64,000 bases of DNA from Leptolyngbya sp. FACHB-8 (GTDB taxonomy: Bacteria; Cyanobacteriota; Cyanobacteriia; Elainellales; Elainellaceae), in assembly GCF_014695575.1 (NCBI RefSeq), contig NZ_JACJOO010000015.1:62001-126000 (forward strand), in the 5' to 3' direction. This document shows positions 15,608 through 25,518 of the stretch, in pieces; within the stretch, counting starts at the first letter, position 1; each line of letters starts with the position of its first letter. Both the position numbers and the translations under genes were made by a program. The notes below the pieces were generated by a model. The model was not told the DNA's origin and did not search any database. It was given only the letters and a program-made list of their open reading frames with translations.

Positions 15608-16285
15608 TCAGGGTTCAGCGCTGACTTCTTTTGGGTTTAATGACAGGTGCGATCGCAATGAGTTATCCAACTTATCGGCAATACCCTCAATCCAAATCTC
15701 ATCCTGCCGGGTGTAACTGCGTGGGGCATTGGCTCCCAGAATGAGAATGCCGCGATCGCCTAAGGGCTGACAAATGATCCCCTGAGTATTCTCAGGCAAA
15801 TAGTCGAATTCAATTTTGCCGGGATAGAGTTGCAACTTCACCAGATAAATAGGTTTCTGTGTCTTTAAAGCCCGTTGTACTATCGCCCCAGGTTGAGTGA
15901 GCGATTTCGGCCCCAGAATGCCACGACGTAACAGAATACGATTGTCGTACCAGACAAGGAGCGATCGCGTTGCTGTATTTGTCAATAACAAGTGGGAAGC
16001 CCATGCCAATTCAGTCCGCACATCATCGGGTAATGCTTCATCCAGCTCAAAGCCTTCGGTACCCGTCAGAACAACAGCGTCAGGCGATCGCGGCTGAATT
16101 CGCTGCCACAGCAACCCCGTCAGAATCAGCAACGCACTCAAAATCACACCCAGCGCATCCGAGCGAGACTGTGACCCTGTTAAATCTGCTGTCATTAAAC
16201 GGTTAACCAGGAGCAACGTACCTGCCAGGATGCCGACAACAATGGGCATCTGGCGCAAAACTCGATTGGGATCAGCACTGGCCAT
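15608..16285 (-). CDS. Cofactor assembly of complex C subunit B (CCB2/CCB4-like)
   Basis: A 225-aa protein from the ATG at 16285. The frame is open to an ATG at 16354, which would add a hydrophobic 23-residue stretch not expected from the family. Two helices (about 12-35 and 45-62) precede a soluble domain with PQSPDAVVLTG-like start (RSPDAVVLTGTEGF), SLLVWYDNRILLRRGIL and ESIWIEGIADKL-like end (DEIWIEGIADKL). Related CCB proteins in algae and plants help attach haem c-i to cytochrome b6. That role here is inferred from similarity. Confidence 0.78.
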   Translation of the reverse strand: MASADPNRVLRQMPIVVGILAGTLLLVNRLMTADLTGSQSRSDALGVILSALLILTGLLWQRIQPRSPDAVVLTGTEGFELDEALPDDVRTELAWASHLLLTNTATRSLLVWYDNRILLRRGILGPKSLTQPGAIVQRALKTQKPIYLVKLQLYPGKIEFDYLPENTQGIICQPLGDRGILILGANAPRSYTRQDEIWIEGIADKLDNSLRSHLSLNPKEVSAEP

Positions 16286-16580
16286 AGGAGAAAGGAACGC
16301 AGCGGGCAGGGGGAATATGAAAGGCGAGAACATGACGGTAGAGAGTCCCGTCATCGCAAATCTTAAACACGAGGTTGAGGAGATGGGAGTAAAGGAAGGG
16401 CTACTCCGCCTTCTCCTGCTCCCTCTCCATTACTAGTCTAAAGTCCCTCTAACCCCTTTTTCCAATGGCCCTTCTTGCTCCCCGACTGCCTCGCTCCATC
16501 TCCGTTCCCGATTTCCCAAAAATCTCAAACCTTTTGTGTACCATAGCGATGGAGCGAATCCTCTGAGGGAGATAGACCCC

Positions 16581-17894
16581 GTGTTCGACTTGCTAGCCAT
16601 TGGCTTTTTAACGACATTACTGAATACCAAAAGCGAGGGTTTCACAGGAATGCGTGCGGTGGATTGGTCTCCCTGGTCTGAGAGCCGCTGGGTGCTGCCC
16701 GGACCGGAACCTGTCGATGCGCCCGATACAATCGCGATCGCTGCTCGCAATTACCATCTGCAAGCGCTAGCCGCAATGGGAATGCCTGCTGCTAATCAAG
16801 GCATCTGGATTCAATCTGGCAATGAGATTCTGGCTAGCCACCGGGGAACAGTACCAATTCCTGCTGCATCCCTCACGAAGATTGCGACTACTCTGGCTGC
16901 CTTCAGCACGTGGGGGCCAGACCACCAGTTTGATACGTTAGTCGGAATTCAAGGCTCTTTGCAACCGGGTGGAATCTTGCAGGGTAATTTGGTGGTCAAG
17001 GGAGGAGGCGATCCCCTGTTTGTGTGGGAGGAGGCGATCGCCCTCGCCAATGCCCTTCAACAAAGGGGAATTCGCCAAGTGACGGGCAATTTGATCATCA
17101 CAGGTGATTTTGCCATGAATTTCCAGGGTGATCCCCAGCGATCGGGTGAACTGCTGCGGCAAAGTTTTAATACTGACTTATGGACGTCAGAAATTTCTGA
17201 GCAGTTTGCCAAAATGCCCACGGGTACACCACGGCCCCGCCTCTCGATTACCGGAAATATTCAAGTTGCGCCTGAAGCTGAGGCGACGCCTTTCTTGCGC
17301 CATCGATCCCTATCCTTGACTCAAATCCTTAAGGCCATGAACATCTATAGCAATAACTTTATTGCGGATGATATGGCACGGAAATTGGGCGGTGGGCCAG
17401 CCGTCGCTCAACTGGCTGCGACTGCCGCCAACATTCCCGTCGCTGAGGTGCAATTGATCAACGGTTCAGGCTTAGGAGAAGAAAACCGCATTTCACCCCG
17501 TGGGGTAACAGCGATGCTGATTGCATTGCAGGAGCAGTTGCGATCCCATGAACTGACGGTGGCCGATTTCCTCCCCGTGGTAGGACGAGAGCGAGGTACG
17601 ATTGGTCGTCGTCAACTGACTCCGGGCTCAGCCGTAAAGACGGGGACACTGGATCGAGTCAGTTCCCTGGCGGGGGTCGTGCCAACGCGTGATCGCTCTC
17701 TCGTCTGGTTCACCTTGATCGACATTGGTGCCGGGGATTTGGCGATCTTGCATCAACAGCAAGATCGCGTGTTGCAAACTCTATCGGGACAGTGGGGAAT
17801 TCCTGATACCCTCCCAGCAGAGATTCGGCCGAGCGATCGCCTCCCCAGCTACCAGGCAGAATTAGGCAATCCTGCCCGTAATGAAGCACCTTAA
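16581..17894 (+). CDS. dacB: D-alanyl-D-alanine carboxypeptidase (PBP4, family S13)
   Basis: Low-molecular-mass class C penicillin-binding protein that trims or cleaves peptidoglycan peptides in the periplasm. The active-site motifs are all visible: SLTK in IPAASLTKIATTLA (about residue 95), SNN in NIYSNNFIADDMARKLGG, and KTG in GSAVKTGTLDRVSSLAG. The start is set at the GTG at 16581 with GAGGGA upstream; the frame extends to a GTG at 16536. The hydrophobic N-terminus (FDLLAIGFLTTLL) could serve as a signal. Length about 437, close to the family norm. It is convergent with the LptC-like gene. Confidence 0.9.
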   Translation: MFDLLAIGFLTTLLNTKSEGFTGMRAVDWSPWSESRWVLPGPEPVDAPDTIAIAARNYHLQALAAMGMPAANQGIWIQSGNEILASHRGTVPIPAASLTKIATTLAAFSTWGPDHQFDTLVGIQGSLQPGGILQGNLVVKGGGDPLFVWEEAIALANALQQRGIRQVTGNLIITGDFAMNFQGDPQRSGELLRQSFNTDLWTSEISEQFAKMPTGTPRPRLSITGNIQVAPEAEATPFLRHRSLSLTQILKAMNIYSNNFIADDMARKLGGGPAVAQLAATAANIPVAEVQLINGSGLGEENRISPRGVTAMLIALQEQLRSHELTVADFLPVVGRERGTIGRRQLTPGSAVKTGTLDRVSSLAGVVPTRDRSLVWFTLIDIGAGDLAILHQQQDRVLQTLSGQWGIPDTLPAEIRPSDRLPSYQAELGNPARNEAP

Positions 17895-17920
17895 AATCAC
17901 AAATAAAACACTTTTTGTGA

Positions 17921-17999
17921 GGGTGTTTTCGGGTGCCGCACAACGTGCGGCGCTCGAAAACACCCATTTTGGCAGGCGCTTCGCGCCCGCCAAAATGGG
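17921..17999. repeat. Family A remnant A4 (both hairpins, no inverted ends)
   Basis: The first hairpin pairs GGGTGTTTTCGGGTGCCGCA with its partner (17921-17965). The second is CATTTTGGC..GGCGC type (17963-17999). The CCTCAG ends of full copies are missing. It fills the gap between two convergent genes and probably serves as their shared terminator. Confidence 0.75.
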
Positions 18000-18012
18000 C
18001 ACTGAGATTAGT

Positions 18013-19170
18013 TTATTGGGGAATAAACTCTGACACGACTCGTCCACCACTCATCACAATGGTCTGATTCTCAAGACGGCCAACAGCCTGTGGGCCATTT
18101 GCAACCATCGGCGGGTTCGTCTGCCGCAAATTTACATTGCCATTAGCCCGAAACACTCGAGTATTAAGGTTCCAGTTTAGAGTGTCGGACTTTAAGGAGG
18201 ACTGATCGCGCTGAGCCAGAGCTTGCACATTGCCTGCTAAATCTACCAGGCGCGTGTTCAAATTCATGACACCCCGATTGGCTCTTAACGCAATCTGTTG
18301 TTGTGGTTGCAGCACAGTCAAAGGCACCTCTGACCGCAACAGCCCTTGTGCTGCTTCCCAAAATAGTTCGTTGCTGGTGACTTGCATGAGAGGATCTGAC
18401 GTAGCAATCTGGGCATTTTGCCGCAGGGTTACCAGCTGAGTTTTCAGGTTGACCTCGGCTTTCTGTCCAGTCGCGATGTCGGTGACGCGGTTTTGAATGA
18501 GGCGGCGAATTTGGGTGGGGCGATCGCTACTGACTCGTTCCTCCTTCATAAACCAGGTCAACGCATCTGTACGAACTGCCAGAACCGGATTTTGGGCCGT
18601 CACGGCAAGCACCTGGCCCTTCAACTCCATCCGCTGCTCCCGGTCATAGAGCCGTCCTTCCTGTGCAGTTATTTGTATTTGAGGATGGTTACCTCGAACA
18701 TTATTGCGAATGGTTAGAATTCCTTCTTGAGGTCGCCACTCTGCTTCTTCACCTCGTAAAACAGCCTTCGTGCGGAGATCGGTGGCTTCCACTTGGCCCT
18801 TCAAAAGAATTTTTTCGCCATCCTCAAACACCTGTCCTGTTTGAGATCTCACTCGATAAATGGCTTTGCCATCCTGAAACAGTTGCCCATTGGGCACACG
18901 GACGATTGCATACTGCTTGCTCTCGTTGTACGCGGCCTGTCGAGCGAAAACCTGCCATACAACTTGACCTTTCTCGTCAGCTTGCTCCAAGGTGATGTTG
19001 TTGAAGCTAAGGCTATTGTCGATCTGTTCAATGGCTGAGCTATCTTCTGCCAACCGATCAGAGCCTCGACTACTGGATCGACAAGCAGGAAGTGTCATCA
19101 GGCTCAGGAGAAACAAAGCCAAGATTCCCGGTCGAACGCAATGGTGCCACGGTTGAAATCTAGATCGCAT
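18013..19170 (-). CDS. lptC: LPS export ABC transporter periplasmic protein LptC-like
   Basis: A 385-aa predicted lipoprotein: signal sequence LALFLLSLMTL followed by the lipobox LPAC. The body is a repetitive beta structure typical of the LptC/OstA fold (VWQVFARQAAYNESKQYAIVR, then repeated G-rich strands such as LKGQVEATDLRTKAVLRGEEAEW and DLAGNVQALAQRDQSSLKSD). It is about twice the size of the E. coli protein, as in other cyanobacteria. LptC bridges the inner-membrane LptBFG transporter and periplasmic LptA during lipopolysaccharide export. The start is the ATG at 19170; a GTG at 19194 is possible. No other lpt gene is nearby. Confidence 0.85.
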   Translation of the reverse strand: MRSRFQPWHHCVRPGILALFLLSLMTLPACRSSSRGSDRLAEDSSAIEQIDNSLSFNNITLEQADEKGQVVWQVFARQAAYNESKQYAIVRVPNGQLFQDGKAIYRVRSQTGQVFEDGEKILLKGQVEATDLRTKAVLRGEEAEWRPQEGILTIRNNVRGNHPQIQITAQEGRLYDREQRMELKGQVLAVTAQNPVLAVRTDALTWFMKEERVSSDRPTQIRRLIQNRVTDIATGQKAEVNLKTQLVTLRQNAQIATSDPLMQVTSNELFWEAAQGLLRSEVPLTVLQPQQQIALRANRGVMNLNTRLVDLAGNVQALAQRDQSSLKSDTLNWNLNTRVFRANGNVNLRQTNPPMVANGPQAVGRLENQTIVMSGGRVVSEFIPQ

Positions 19171-19306
19171 TACATCCCCAGTAAACGAGAACACTCCCTC
19201 TTACCCGCTATCGAAGTGAGCGACAGGAGCCATGGGCACTACCTAGCTTAGACGAAAGCCAGACCAATTAGTTCTGCTGGATGTGAGTGCAGTTTAATAT
19301 GGAGAT

Positions 19307-19355
19307 GCGCCTAATGTTCAATGCCCGCCTGGGCGAGCCGTTGAACATTAAGCGC
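19307..19355. repeat. Imperfect hairpin
   Basis: GCGC.TAATGTTCAA pairs with TTGAACATTA.GCGC around a CCCGC/GGGCG inner stem. It lies next to the longer palindrome at 19377. Confidence 0.6.
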
Positions 19356-19376
19356 AATAATTTTAAGAAGAGATTA

Positions 19377-19452
19377 TGTTCAGTTTCATTGCGGTAAAAG
19401 AGGAGTATGGGGGCTGCCCCCCACTCCTCTTTTGTCGCAATGAAACTGAACA
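19377..19452. repeat. Long 76-bp hairpin downstream of labA
   Basis: Arms beginning TGTTCAGTTTCATTGCG pair over about 36 bp with one or two mismatches around a one-base centre (GGGGGC t GCCCCC). It begins 11 bp after the labA stop and could terminate it. Confidence 0.8.
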
Positions 19453-19462
19453 CAGCCATAAC

Positions 19463-20065
19463 TCATGGAGTCTCAGGATCTTCTACCGTGATCCCCGACA
19501 GGGGTCGATAGGTATAGCTCTGTCGTGGAGTCTTCATGATGTCTTCCTTGATGTTTTCCAGGTCAATGTAGCGATCCGCAACATTGATGAGGCTGTCACT
19601 TGTCATAGAGCGTAAGCTGACAACCTCGACCCGAACACCACGGTAGCTGACGGCGTCAACAGCATAAGCCAGGTCTCCATCCCCGCTTACTAAAACAGCC
19701 GTATCGTACGCCCCCACCAGAGCCATCATATCGACGGCAATTTCTACATCCAGATTGGCTTTCTTCGAACCATCCGGCAACTGCACCAGGTCTTTGGAAA
19801 TGACCCGATACCCGTTGCGTCGCATCCAGAGTAAAAAGCCTTGTTGCTTTTCATTGGTACGATCGACCCCTGTATAGAAGAAGGACCGTAGTAATCGAGA
19901 ACCAGCGGTTAAGCGGCAGAGCAGTTTGGTGTAATCAATTTCGATCCCCAGTTGCAATGCTGCATAGAACAAATTCGATCCATCGATAAAGATGGCGACA
20001 CGCCCTCGGTTCTCTAAAACCTGCTCGGGCGTGAACACCGCGTCACTATCTATGTGATTGAACAT
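19463..20065 (-). CDS. labA: LabA-type NYN domain protein
   Basis: A 200-aa protein. Residues about 22-180 are an NYN (PIN-like) domain: FIDGSNLFYA with the first acidic residue, KANLDVEIAVDMMALVG, VLVSGDGDLAYAVDAV with two aspartates, and the C-terminal DRYIDLENIKEDI. NYN proteins are predicted metal-dependent RNases. In Synechococcus elongatus LabA acts in negative feedback on clock-controlled (kaiBC) expression downstream of KaiC. The close match of the core suggests an ortholog. The N-terminal 20 residues are variable. Start supported by GAGG upstream. Confidence 0.85.
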   Translation of the reverse strand: MFNHIDSDAVFTPEQVLENRGRVAIFIDGSNLFYAALQLGIEIDYTKLLCRLTAGSRLLRSFFYTGVDRTNEKQQGFLLWMRRNGYRVISKDLVQLPDGSKKANLDVEIAVDMMALVGAYDTAVLVSGDGDLAYAVDAVSYRGVRVEVVSLRSMTSDSLINVADRYIDLENIKEDIMKTPRQSYTYRPLSGITVEDPETP

Positions 20066-20168
20066 TATTATCCTCGTTTGTTATGAAGTAAGGAATTATT
20101 GTCTCCATCGTCGCATGGGCAAAACAGTGTTTGGAGTGGGATTTAGGAGACGAAACAATGGCAAAAGC

Positions 20169-21767
20169 TCAGGCTGGAAGCTCTAAGCGCTGAAAAACAG
20201 GTTCAGGATCTCGTAAGGGTTGACTCCCGGCCAAAACTCCCCAGTTTGCATGATGTTGCAAGGATGCTAAGGAATCTGAAGAACCGTTAAAATCAACGTC
20301 GTAACCTAGTTGTTGGTAGATACGGGTACTTAAATTCGGAACGATTGGGGAGAGCAAGTAAGCGGCTAGTCGGACAGTTTCCAGCACGCTATACAAAACT
20401 GTCGCAGCCTTTTCAGTTTGGCCCTGTTTGTAGAGAGACCAGGGAGCCTGTTCGTCAACATACTTATTGCCCGCTCGCACCATGGCAAGAATCGGTTCGC
20501 AGGCTTGACTAAAAGCCAACTGACCATAGTGGCGGTGGACATCTGCCACAAGACTGATACCTAGAGATTTTAGCCCATCATTTGCAGCGATCGCCTCTCC
20601 CTCAACCGGAGGAACAGCGCGATCGCAATACTTATGGGCCAATTTCAACGTTCGGTTCAGCAAGTTCCCCAGATCATTTGCCAGATCAGCATTCAAGATA
20701 TTGATGAACCGGGTCTCGTTAAAGTCACCATCTCGCCCCAGCTCAATCTCTTTCATGAAGTAATACCGTACGGCATCAGAACCATAACGTTTCACCAAAT
20801 CAATGGGGTCGATTGTATTTCCGAGGCTCTTCCCCATCTTTTGCCCGTCCTTTGTGAGGAATCCGTGGCCGAAGACGCGATTGGGTACAGACACACCTGC
20901 CGACATCAGCATGGCAGGCCAGTACACGGCATGAAAGCGCAGAATATCTTTGCCAATCAAGTGGGTATTAATCGGCCACCACCGTGCCAACGCATTCTCT
21001 AACGTTGGCTCGTCGTCAGGCTCTAGCAGGGCTGTCACATAGCCCAGCAACGCGTCAAACCAAACATAAAGTGTATGTTTCGGATCGGTTGGTAACGGAA
21101 TACCCCAATTCAAGTTCACCCGCGAAATGGAAAAATCTTGCAGCCCCTGTCCGACAAAGCTCAAGACTTCGTTGCGGCGAATCTCGGGCTGAATGAAATC
21201 AGGCCGCTCCCGGTACAGGGTTTCTAATTTCTCTTGGTAAGCCGACAGCTTGAAAAAGTAGTTGGCTTCATCTCGCCACTCGGCTTCCCGATTGGTGTGA
21301 ATTGCGCAGCGGTGGCCTTCGATTAAGTCACGCTCTTCCTTGTACTCTTCACAGGCGACACAATACCAACCCTGCTGTTGGCCCAGGTAGATATCACCCC
21401 GTTCCCAACACCGCTGGAAAAATTCCTTGACGATGGCCTCATGTCGTGAGCTGGTAGTACGAATAAAGCGATCCAAGCGAATATCAAGGATTTTCCAAAG
21501 GGATTCAAACCCTTCCACAATCAGATCACAGTGCTCTTGGGGCGATCGCCCCTTCTCTTCCGCTGTACGCTGAATCTTCTGCCCGTGTTCATCTGTCCCT
21601 GTAATCATCAGGGTTGGGCGTCCTTGAAGTCGTTGATAGCGTGCCGCAACATCGGCAGCGATAGTCGTGTACGCGCTGCCAATATGGGGTACGTCATTGA
21701 CGTAGTACAGGGGCGTCGTAATGGCGAAGGGAGTGGATGCAGAGATATTTTCTAAAGAAGGATTCAT
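20169..21767 (-). CDS. metG: Methionyl-tRNA synthetase
   Basis: Class I aminoacyl-tRNA synthetase that charges tRNA-Met. From the ATG at 21767 it has 532 residues. The HIGH-type motif is in NDVPHIGSAYTT, and the KMSKS-type motif in DGQKMGKSLGNTIDP. The connective insert carries CVACEEYKEE and a later lone cysteine (EGHRCAIH), so only a partial zinc set is present. There is no C-terminal EMAP-like domain, as in the short MetG type. The frame extends upstream to 21827, but those 20 residues look unrelated. It is separated from labA by about 100 bp. Confidence 0.95.
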   Translation of the reverse strand: MNPSLENISASTPFAITTPLYYVNDVPHIGSAYTTIAADVAARYQRLQGRPTLMITGTDEHGQKIQRTAEEKGRSPQEHCDLIVEGFESLWKILDIRLDRFIRTTSSRHEAIVKEFFQRCWERGDIYLGQQQGWYCVACEEYKEERDLIEGHRCAIHTNREAEWRDEANYFFKLSAYQEKLETLYRERPDFIQPEIRRNEVLSFVGQGLQDFSISRVNLNWGIPLPTDPKHTLYVWFDALLGYVTALLEPDDEPTLENALARWWPINTHLIGKDILRFHAVYWPAMLMSAGVSVPNRVFGHGFLTKDGQKMGKSLGNTIDPIDLVKRYGSDAVRYYFMKEIELGRDGDFNETRFINILNADLANDLGNLLNRTLKLAHKYCDRAVPPVEGEAIAANDGLKSLGISLVADVHRHYGQLAFSQACEPILAMVRAGNKYVDEQAPWSLYKQGQTEKAATVLYSVLETVRLAAYLLSPIVPNLSTRIYQQLGYDVDFNGSSDSLASLQHHANWGVLAGSQPLRDPEPVFQRLELPA

Positions 21768-21874
21768 GGAGCACTCGATAGGCGTGCAATCCGCCAAAAG
21801 GGCGATCGCTGTGCAAAATGGGCTCAATTATTTTACTAATCTAACTGCATTGCAGAAATTCATGACAGCAAAGT

Positions 21875-21904
21875 CACGGAGTGTGTTCTAGAACGCTCTC
21901 CGTG
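21875..21904. repeat. Near-perfect 30-bp palindrome upstream of metG
   Basis: CACGGAG...CTCCGTG flank the central GTTCTAGAAC. It lies about 110 bp upstream of the metG start in the gap after ycf45 and could be an operator or a transcript end. Confidence 0.5.
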
Positions 21905-21985
21905 CGTTTACGGTGCTTCTCAGTCTAAACATGAAGAAAAGCCTGATTATTGCGTAATACAAGGGGTTTACAATGCTTCAACTGA

Positions 21986-22015
21986 AAACCCCACAGCCAA
22001 AAGACTGCGGGGTTT
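21986..22015 (-). terminator. Terminator of the ycf45 transcript
   Basis: AAACCCC.CAG and CTG.GGGGTTT pair around a 9-nt loop. On the minus strand the stem is followed by TTTTCAG. It lies 60 bp beyond the stop at 22075. Confidence 0.7.
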
Positions 22016-22074
22016 GAAAAGAAGAATGTAACGAAGCCGTTACACTCGATGATTGGGATTTGGGCTTGCCAGAC

Positions 22075-23985
22075 CTACGCTGGATAAATCCGAAGGCGGC
22101 GGTTGGGCTCTTCCCCAAAGCTGGACGACTTAAGTCGGTAGTGTTCAACCAACTCATGCTGCATTTTCCGCACCTTGGCCGAGCGCGGCAGCAATTCTAC
22201 CGGTTGTCCTTTCGGAATTACAATCTGCTCAACGGCCAGACGCGCTTCTTCCAACGCTTCTAGCTCATCCTCATCTCCAGTTCGCGAAAACAGGTTCAGG
22301 TTCAGGGCATCGCTCTCTTCCTCTTCATCCATCCGCAACATGCGCTGAAGCCCACGAATGATTTGGGGTACCGTGTTGGCTTTGATGGTGTAGATGGAGA
22401 GCTGCCGAGTTTTAGCCAGGTGACGCAATTTGGAGTGGTTTTTGATGTGCGATCGCAATGCCAACACCACATCCGCTTCATCCAGATCCTTTGTCACCAC
22501 CACAGGCAAATTCATTGTCTGAATCACCTGCTCCAACTGGTATCGGCTTACTGCGTAAGGATACACATGCAGTGGCAACTCCTCTCCATTCGGCCCGGTG
22601 GTCGGAATCTGACCGAACGCACTATCGGGGTTGAACATCACAGTGTTGTCCTGCATGGATTCATCCAGCAGCATCTCAAAGTCCGAGTGAACCGGACTCA
22701 ATGGTACACGTTCTGTACGCTCTGTCCGACTCTCCCAGCGGGACTCCCCATCCAACCGAGGCTGGGATGTTAAAGGAGCCGGAGTCATTTGTCCTGAAGA
22801 CCGCCAACCGCTCGGTCCTGGCCTCGACGGTTCTGGTCGCCCGGTTAATGCCCCAGAACCTAATGGCAAACTACGAATCCGATTGCGATCCGTCTCTGGA
22901 TTCTCCTGAGTAATGCGAACCTCACCTGAATCCATCACGGTCCGTACTTGGAATCCAGGTTGCCGTCCCCGCAGCAGCATATCGATGGTGACTGAGACAT
23001 CCTCATGCACGACCCAGCTCTGCCGTTCTAGCATTTCGATTGCAATATCGAACGTAGGTGGGGCCTTTCTCTCCAGCACGCTCTTCTGGCTGCCCCGACG
23101 GCGTGCTTCCTCGTCACCTAGCGTCACGGACTGAATACCCCCCACTAAATCCGAGAGGGTTGGGTTCTTCATCAGGTTTTCGATGCGGTTTCCGTGAGCA
23201 GTACCTACCAGTTGCACACCTCGTTCGGCGATCGTGCGGGCGGCCTGTGCCTCCAACTCGGTTCCAATCTCGTCAATAATGATGACCTCTGGCATATGGT
23301 TTTCCACGGCCTCAATCATCACCTGATGCTGCAACTCGGGTCGCGCCACCTGCATCCGTCGGGCCCGACCGATCGCTGGGTGAGGAATATCTCCATCCCC
23401 CGCAATCTCATTGGAGGTGTCAATAATAACGACTCGCTTGCCCAGCTCGTCGGCCAGAATTCGAGCGATTTCCCGTAGAGCCGTCGTTTTCCCAACCCCC
23501 GGACGGCCCAGCATTAAGATCGATTTTCCAGTCTCCACCAGGTCGCGGATCATCCCGATGGTGCCAAATACTGCGCGCCCGACCCGGCAGGTCAGGCCGA
23601 TAATATCTCCGCTGCGGTTCCGCATCGCGCTAATTCGATGCAGGGTACGCTCAATACCCGCCCGATTATCGCCACTAAAGAGCCCGACTTTGTCAACGCT
23701 AAATTGCAAATCCTCCCGCGTGATCGGCACCTCAGACAAATACTCGCTTTTGTCGGGGAACCGAGCTTCGGGAAGCCGTCCTAAATCCATGACCACTTCC
23801 ACTAAAATGCTGCGCTGCGGATGCTCGTCGAGACGCTGACGAATCGGCTCTGGCAGAATCGCTAATAATTTGTCGAGATCGTCAGTAATCTGCAGTGGCT
23901 GAACAGCCATTTCAGCTGCTTGTACTTCGCTGGAAGACTTGGATTGATCGGGCTGATGAACTAACGGACGAGGTTGAAACGTCAT
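22075..23985 (-). CDS. ycf45: R3H-domain AAA ATPase (Ycf45 type)
   Basis: A protein of about 636 aa from the ATG at 23985 (frame open to 24054). Residues about 80-340 are a SpoIIIAA-like ATPase with Walker [12 protein letters not shown] and Walker [12 protein letters not shown] middle region of about 200 residues is Pro- and Ser-rich. About 430-520 form a small domain ([19 protein letters not shown]). The C-terminus (about 570-636) is an R3H single-stranded nucleic acid binding domain ([18 protein letters not shown], with PNRRLRIYP at the end). Found throughout cyanobacteria and encoded as ycf45 in some algal plastids; function unproven. ldpA lies 84 bp upstream on the same strand. Confidence 0.88.
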   Translation of the reverse strand: MTFQPRPLVHQPDQSKSSSEVQAAEMAVQPLQITDDLDKLLAILPEPIRQRLDEHPQRSILVEVVMDLGRLPEARFPDKSEYLSEVPITREDLQFSVDKVGLFSGDNRAGIERTLHRISAMRNRSGDIIGLTCRVGRAVFGTIGMIRDLVETGKSILMLGRPGVGKTTALREIARILADELGKRVVIIDTSNEIAGDGDIPHPAIGRARRMQVARPELQHQVMIEAVENHMPEVIIIDEIGTELEAQAARTIAERGVQLVGTAHGNRIENLMKNPTLSDLVGGIQSVTLGDEEARRRGSQKSVLERKAPPTFDIAIEMLERQSWVVHEDVSVTIDMLLRGRQPGFQVRTVMDSGEVRITQENPETDRNRIRSLPLGSGALTGRPEPSRPGPSGWRSSGQMTPAPLTSQPRLDGESRWESRTERTERVPLSPVHSDFEMLLDESMQDNTVMFNPDSAFGQIPTTGPNGEELPLHVYPYAVSRYQLEQVIQTMNLPVVVTKDLDEADVVLALRSHIKNHSKLRHLAKTRQLSIYTIKANTVPQIIRGLQRMLRMDEEEESDALNLNLFSRTGDEDELEALEEARLAVEQIVIPKGQPVELLPRSAKVRKMQHELVEHYRLKSSSFGEEPNRRLRIYPA

Positions 23986-24069
23986 GAGTAATTCAGCTAA
24001 TGGATGTCCACGGTAGAGTGCGGTGAAACCCCTGACGGCAGGGAACCGGGCCACGGGGTAACGGTCAGA

Positions 24070-25434
24070 TCAATCAGGCCCAGTCCGGATAACGTGGGCG
24101 GCAGGATTGTAGCAATCATGGCTCTGATGAGACGTAGAAGGAAGAGGAGAAACCTCTTTCAGTGGCCTCACAAGGGATGAGGCCAGTTGTATTGCTTGCT
24201 GAAGCAGCTCGGGAAAGGCCTCAAGCTGCTGAGATGGAAATTCAGGGTTGGAGACCTTCACCGTTGTACTCCCAACAACAGCAGCCTCAATTAAAGATTC
24301 GTGGTTCTTGGATGACAGAGAGGAGTGCTGGCTTCCTTCGCTAGCCACACTGTTTGATGCTAACGAAATAGAAGCAGACTGTGGGACAGCCTTGGCTCGC
24401 TCTTCAAGTTGCTCCAATACCGGGGTCAGTAATACTCGCGCTGCACTACCGTAGGCAACCCCGCTAATCGTGTCACGTGGTTGATAGAACTGGTCTGTGT
24501 GCGTCTGGTGTTGTGCTTCTGGCACCCGTCTGGCTCGCAGCAACCCTAATTCCTTTAGTTTCGGAACTGTGTAGAGGTTTGTCCCTCCCGCCAATTGCAC
24601 ATATCCGGGTAGGCCTATGGCTAGAACTTTTTGACCCAATTTGATGGCGGCATGGGTAACTCCTTTTCCAATATCACCGCTCATCGGTCTACCGTCCGTC
24701 TGCCAAATTATCGGGCAGCCCGACGGTGAGATTAATGTGTGAATAGCCCATAGATAATCAACAAGCCCCCCACCGTCAGGACAACTGACGGCGATCGCCC
24801 GCAATCCCTGACTGAATGGTTCGATCGCCCGCCATAACCGCTCAAAATCTTCCAACCGCCCTACCTGCGTGTGAATCTCCACCGCATCAACCAGCGGCAA
24901 CACCTGGGCCGCTATGGTATCTGGCGAAGACACGTAGGAATGTGCTCCAATGTGCTGAACTGGGCATATGGGTAAGCACCGACCGCAGCCGTAACAGCGC
25001 TCATTCAAAACCCCCTGAAACCCATCTGCCTGCCCCTCAAATACGATTGCGTGAGCAGGACAAATTGTTTCACAAGGACGATTGCAATCCGACGGGCAAA
25101 AAGCTGGGTCAAAGGCTGCTTTTCGAAAATGGGGATCCTCCCCATCATTCAAACTCACCATAAGCCAAGGGGAGCCCTGAACCCAGGGCTCCACGCCTAA
25201 CTTCTGTTTCCAGGCACGCGCCACCTGTAATCCTTCTCGGGCTGCCGCCACCACTGCTGGGTCAGCGGCAACATCCACACAATCTGCACCTACCAGCGCA
25301 TAAGCCAGCGCAAGATTCCGCACATCCGGAAGAGATTGAAAGCTAGCACCGCAGATCAGCTTAAACCAATGCCCTTCATCTAGGGATCGGAGGGGGTGAA
25401 TAGAATCAGATACCCTGGCGTCGAGTAGACTCAC
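24070..25434 (-). CDS. ldpA: LdpA, light-dependent period iron-sulfur protein
   Basis: A 454-aa protein starting at GTG. It has two ferredoxin-like cysteine clusters, CPSDCNRPCETICP and CYGCGRCLPICP (about residues 115-165), which fit two [4Fe-4S] centres. The N-terminal region (WFKLICGASFQSLPDVRNLALAYALVGADCVDVAADPAVV) and the later domain with AIGLPGYVQLAGGTNLYTV match the LdpA family. In Synechococcus elongatus LdpA senses redox state and adjusts the circadian period with light. The C-terminal 90 residues are Ser-rich and variable. It lies between ycf45 and ndhN, all on the minus strand, 84 bp beyond ndhN. Confidence 0.92.
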   Translation of the reverse strand: MSLLDARVSDSIHPLRSLDEGHWFKLICGASFQSLPDVRNLALAYALVGADCVDVAADPAVVAAAREGLQVARAWKQKLGVEPWVQGSPWLMVSLNDGEDPHFRKAAFDPAFCPSDCNRPCETICPAHAIVFEGQADGFQGVLNERCYGCGRCLPICPVQHIGAHSYVSSPDTIAAQVLPLVDAVEIHTQVGRLEDFERLWRAIEPFSQGLRAIAVSCPDGGGLVDYLWAIHTLISPSGCPIIWQTDGRPMSGDIGKGVTHAAIKLGQKVLAIGLPGYVQLAGGTNLYTVPKLKELGLLRARRVPEAQHQTHTDQFYQPRDTISGVAYGSAARVLLTPVLEQLEERAKAVPQSASISLASNSVASEGSQHSSLSSKNHESLIEAAVVGSTTVKVSNPEFPSQQLEAFPELLQQAIQLASSLVRPLKEVSPLPSTSHQSHDCYNPAAHVIRTGPD

Positions 25435-25518
25435 TCCGTTACGGAATTAATTAGCTGGGTGGGATCGTAATCTACCGCTAGTGTACCGCATTCCTCCCTA
25501 ATCCGGCGTGGGATCAGG

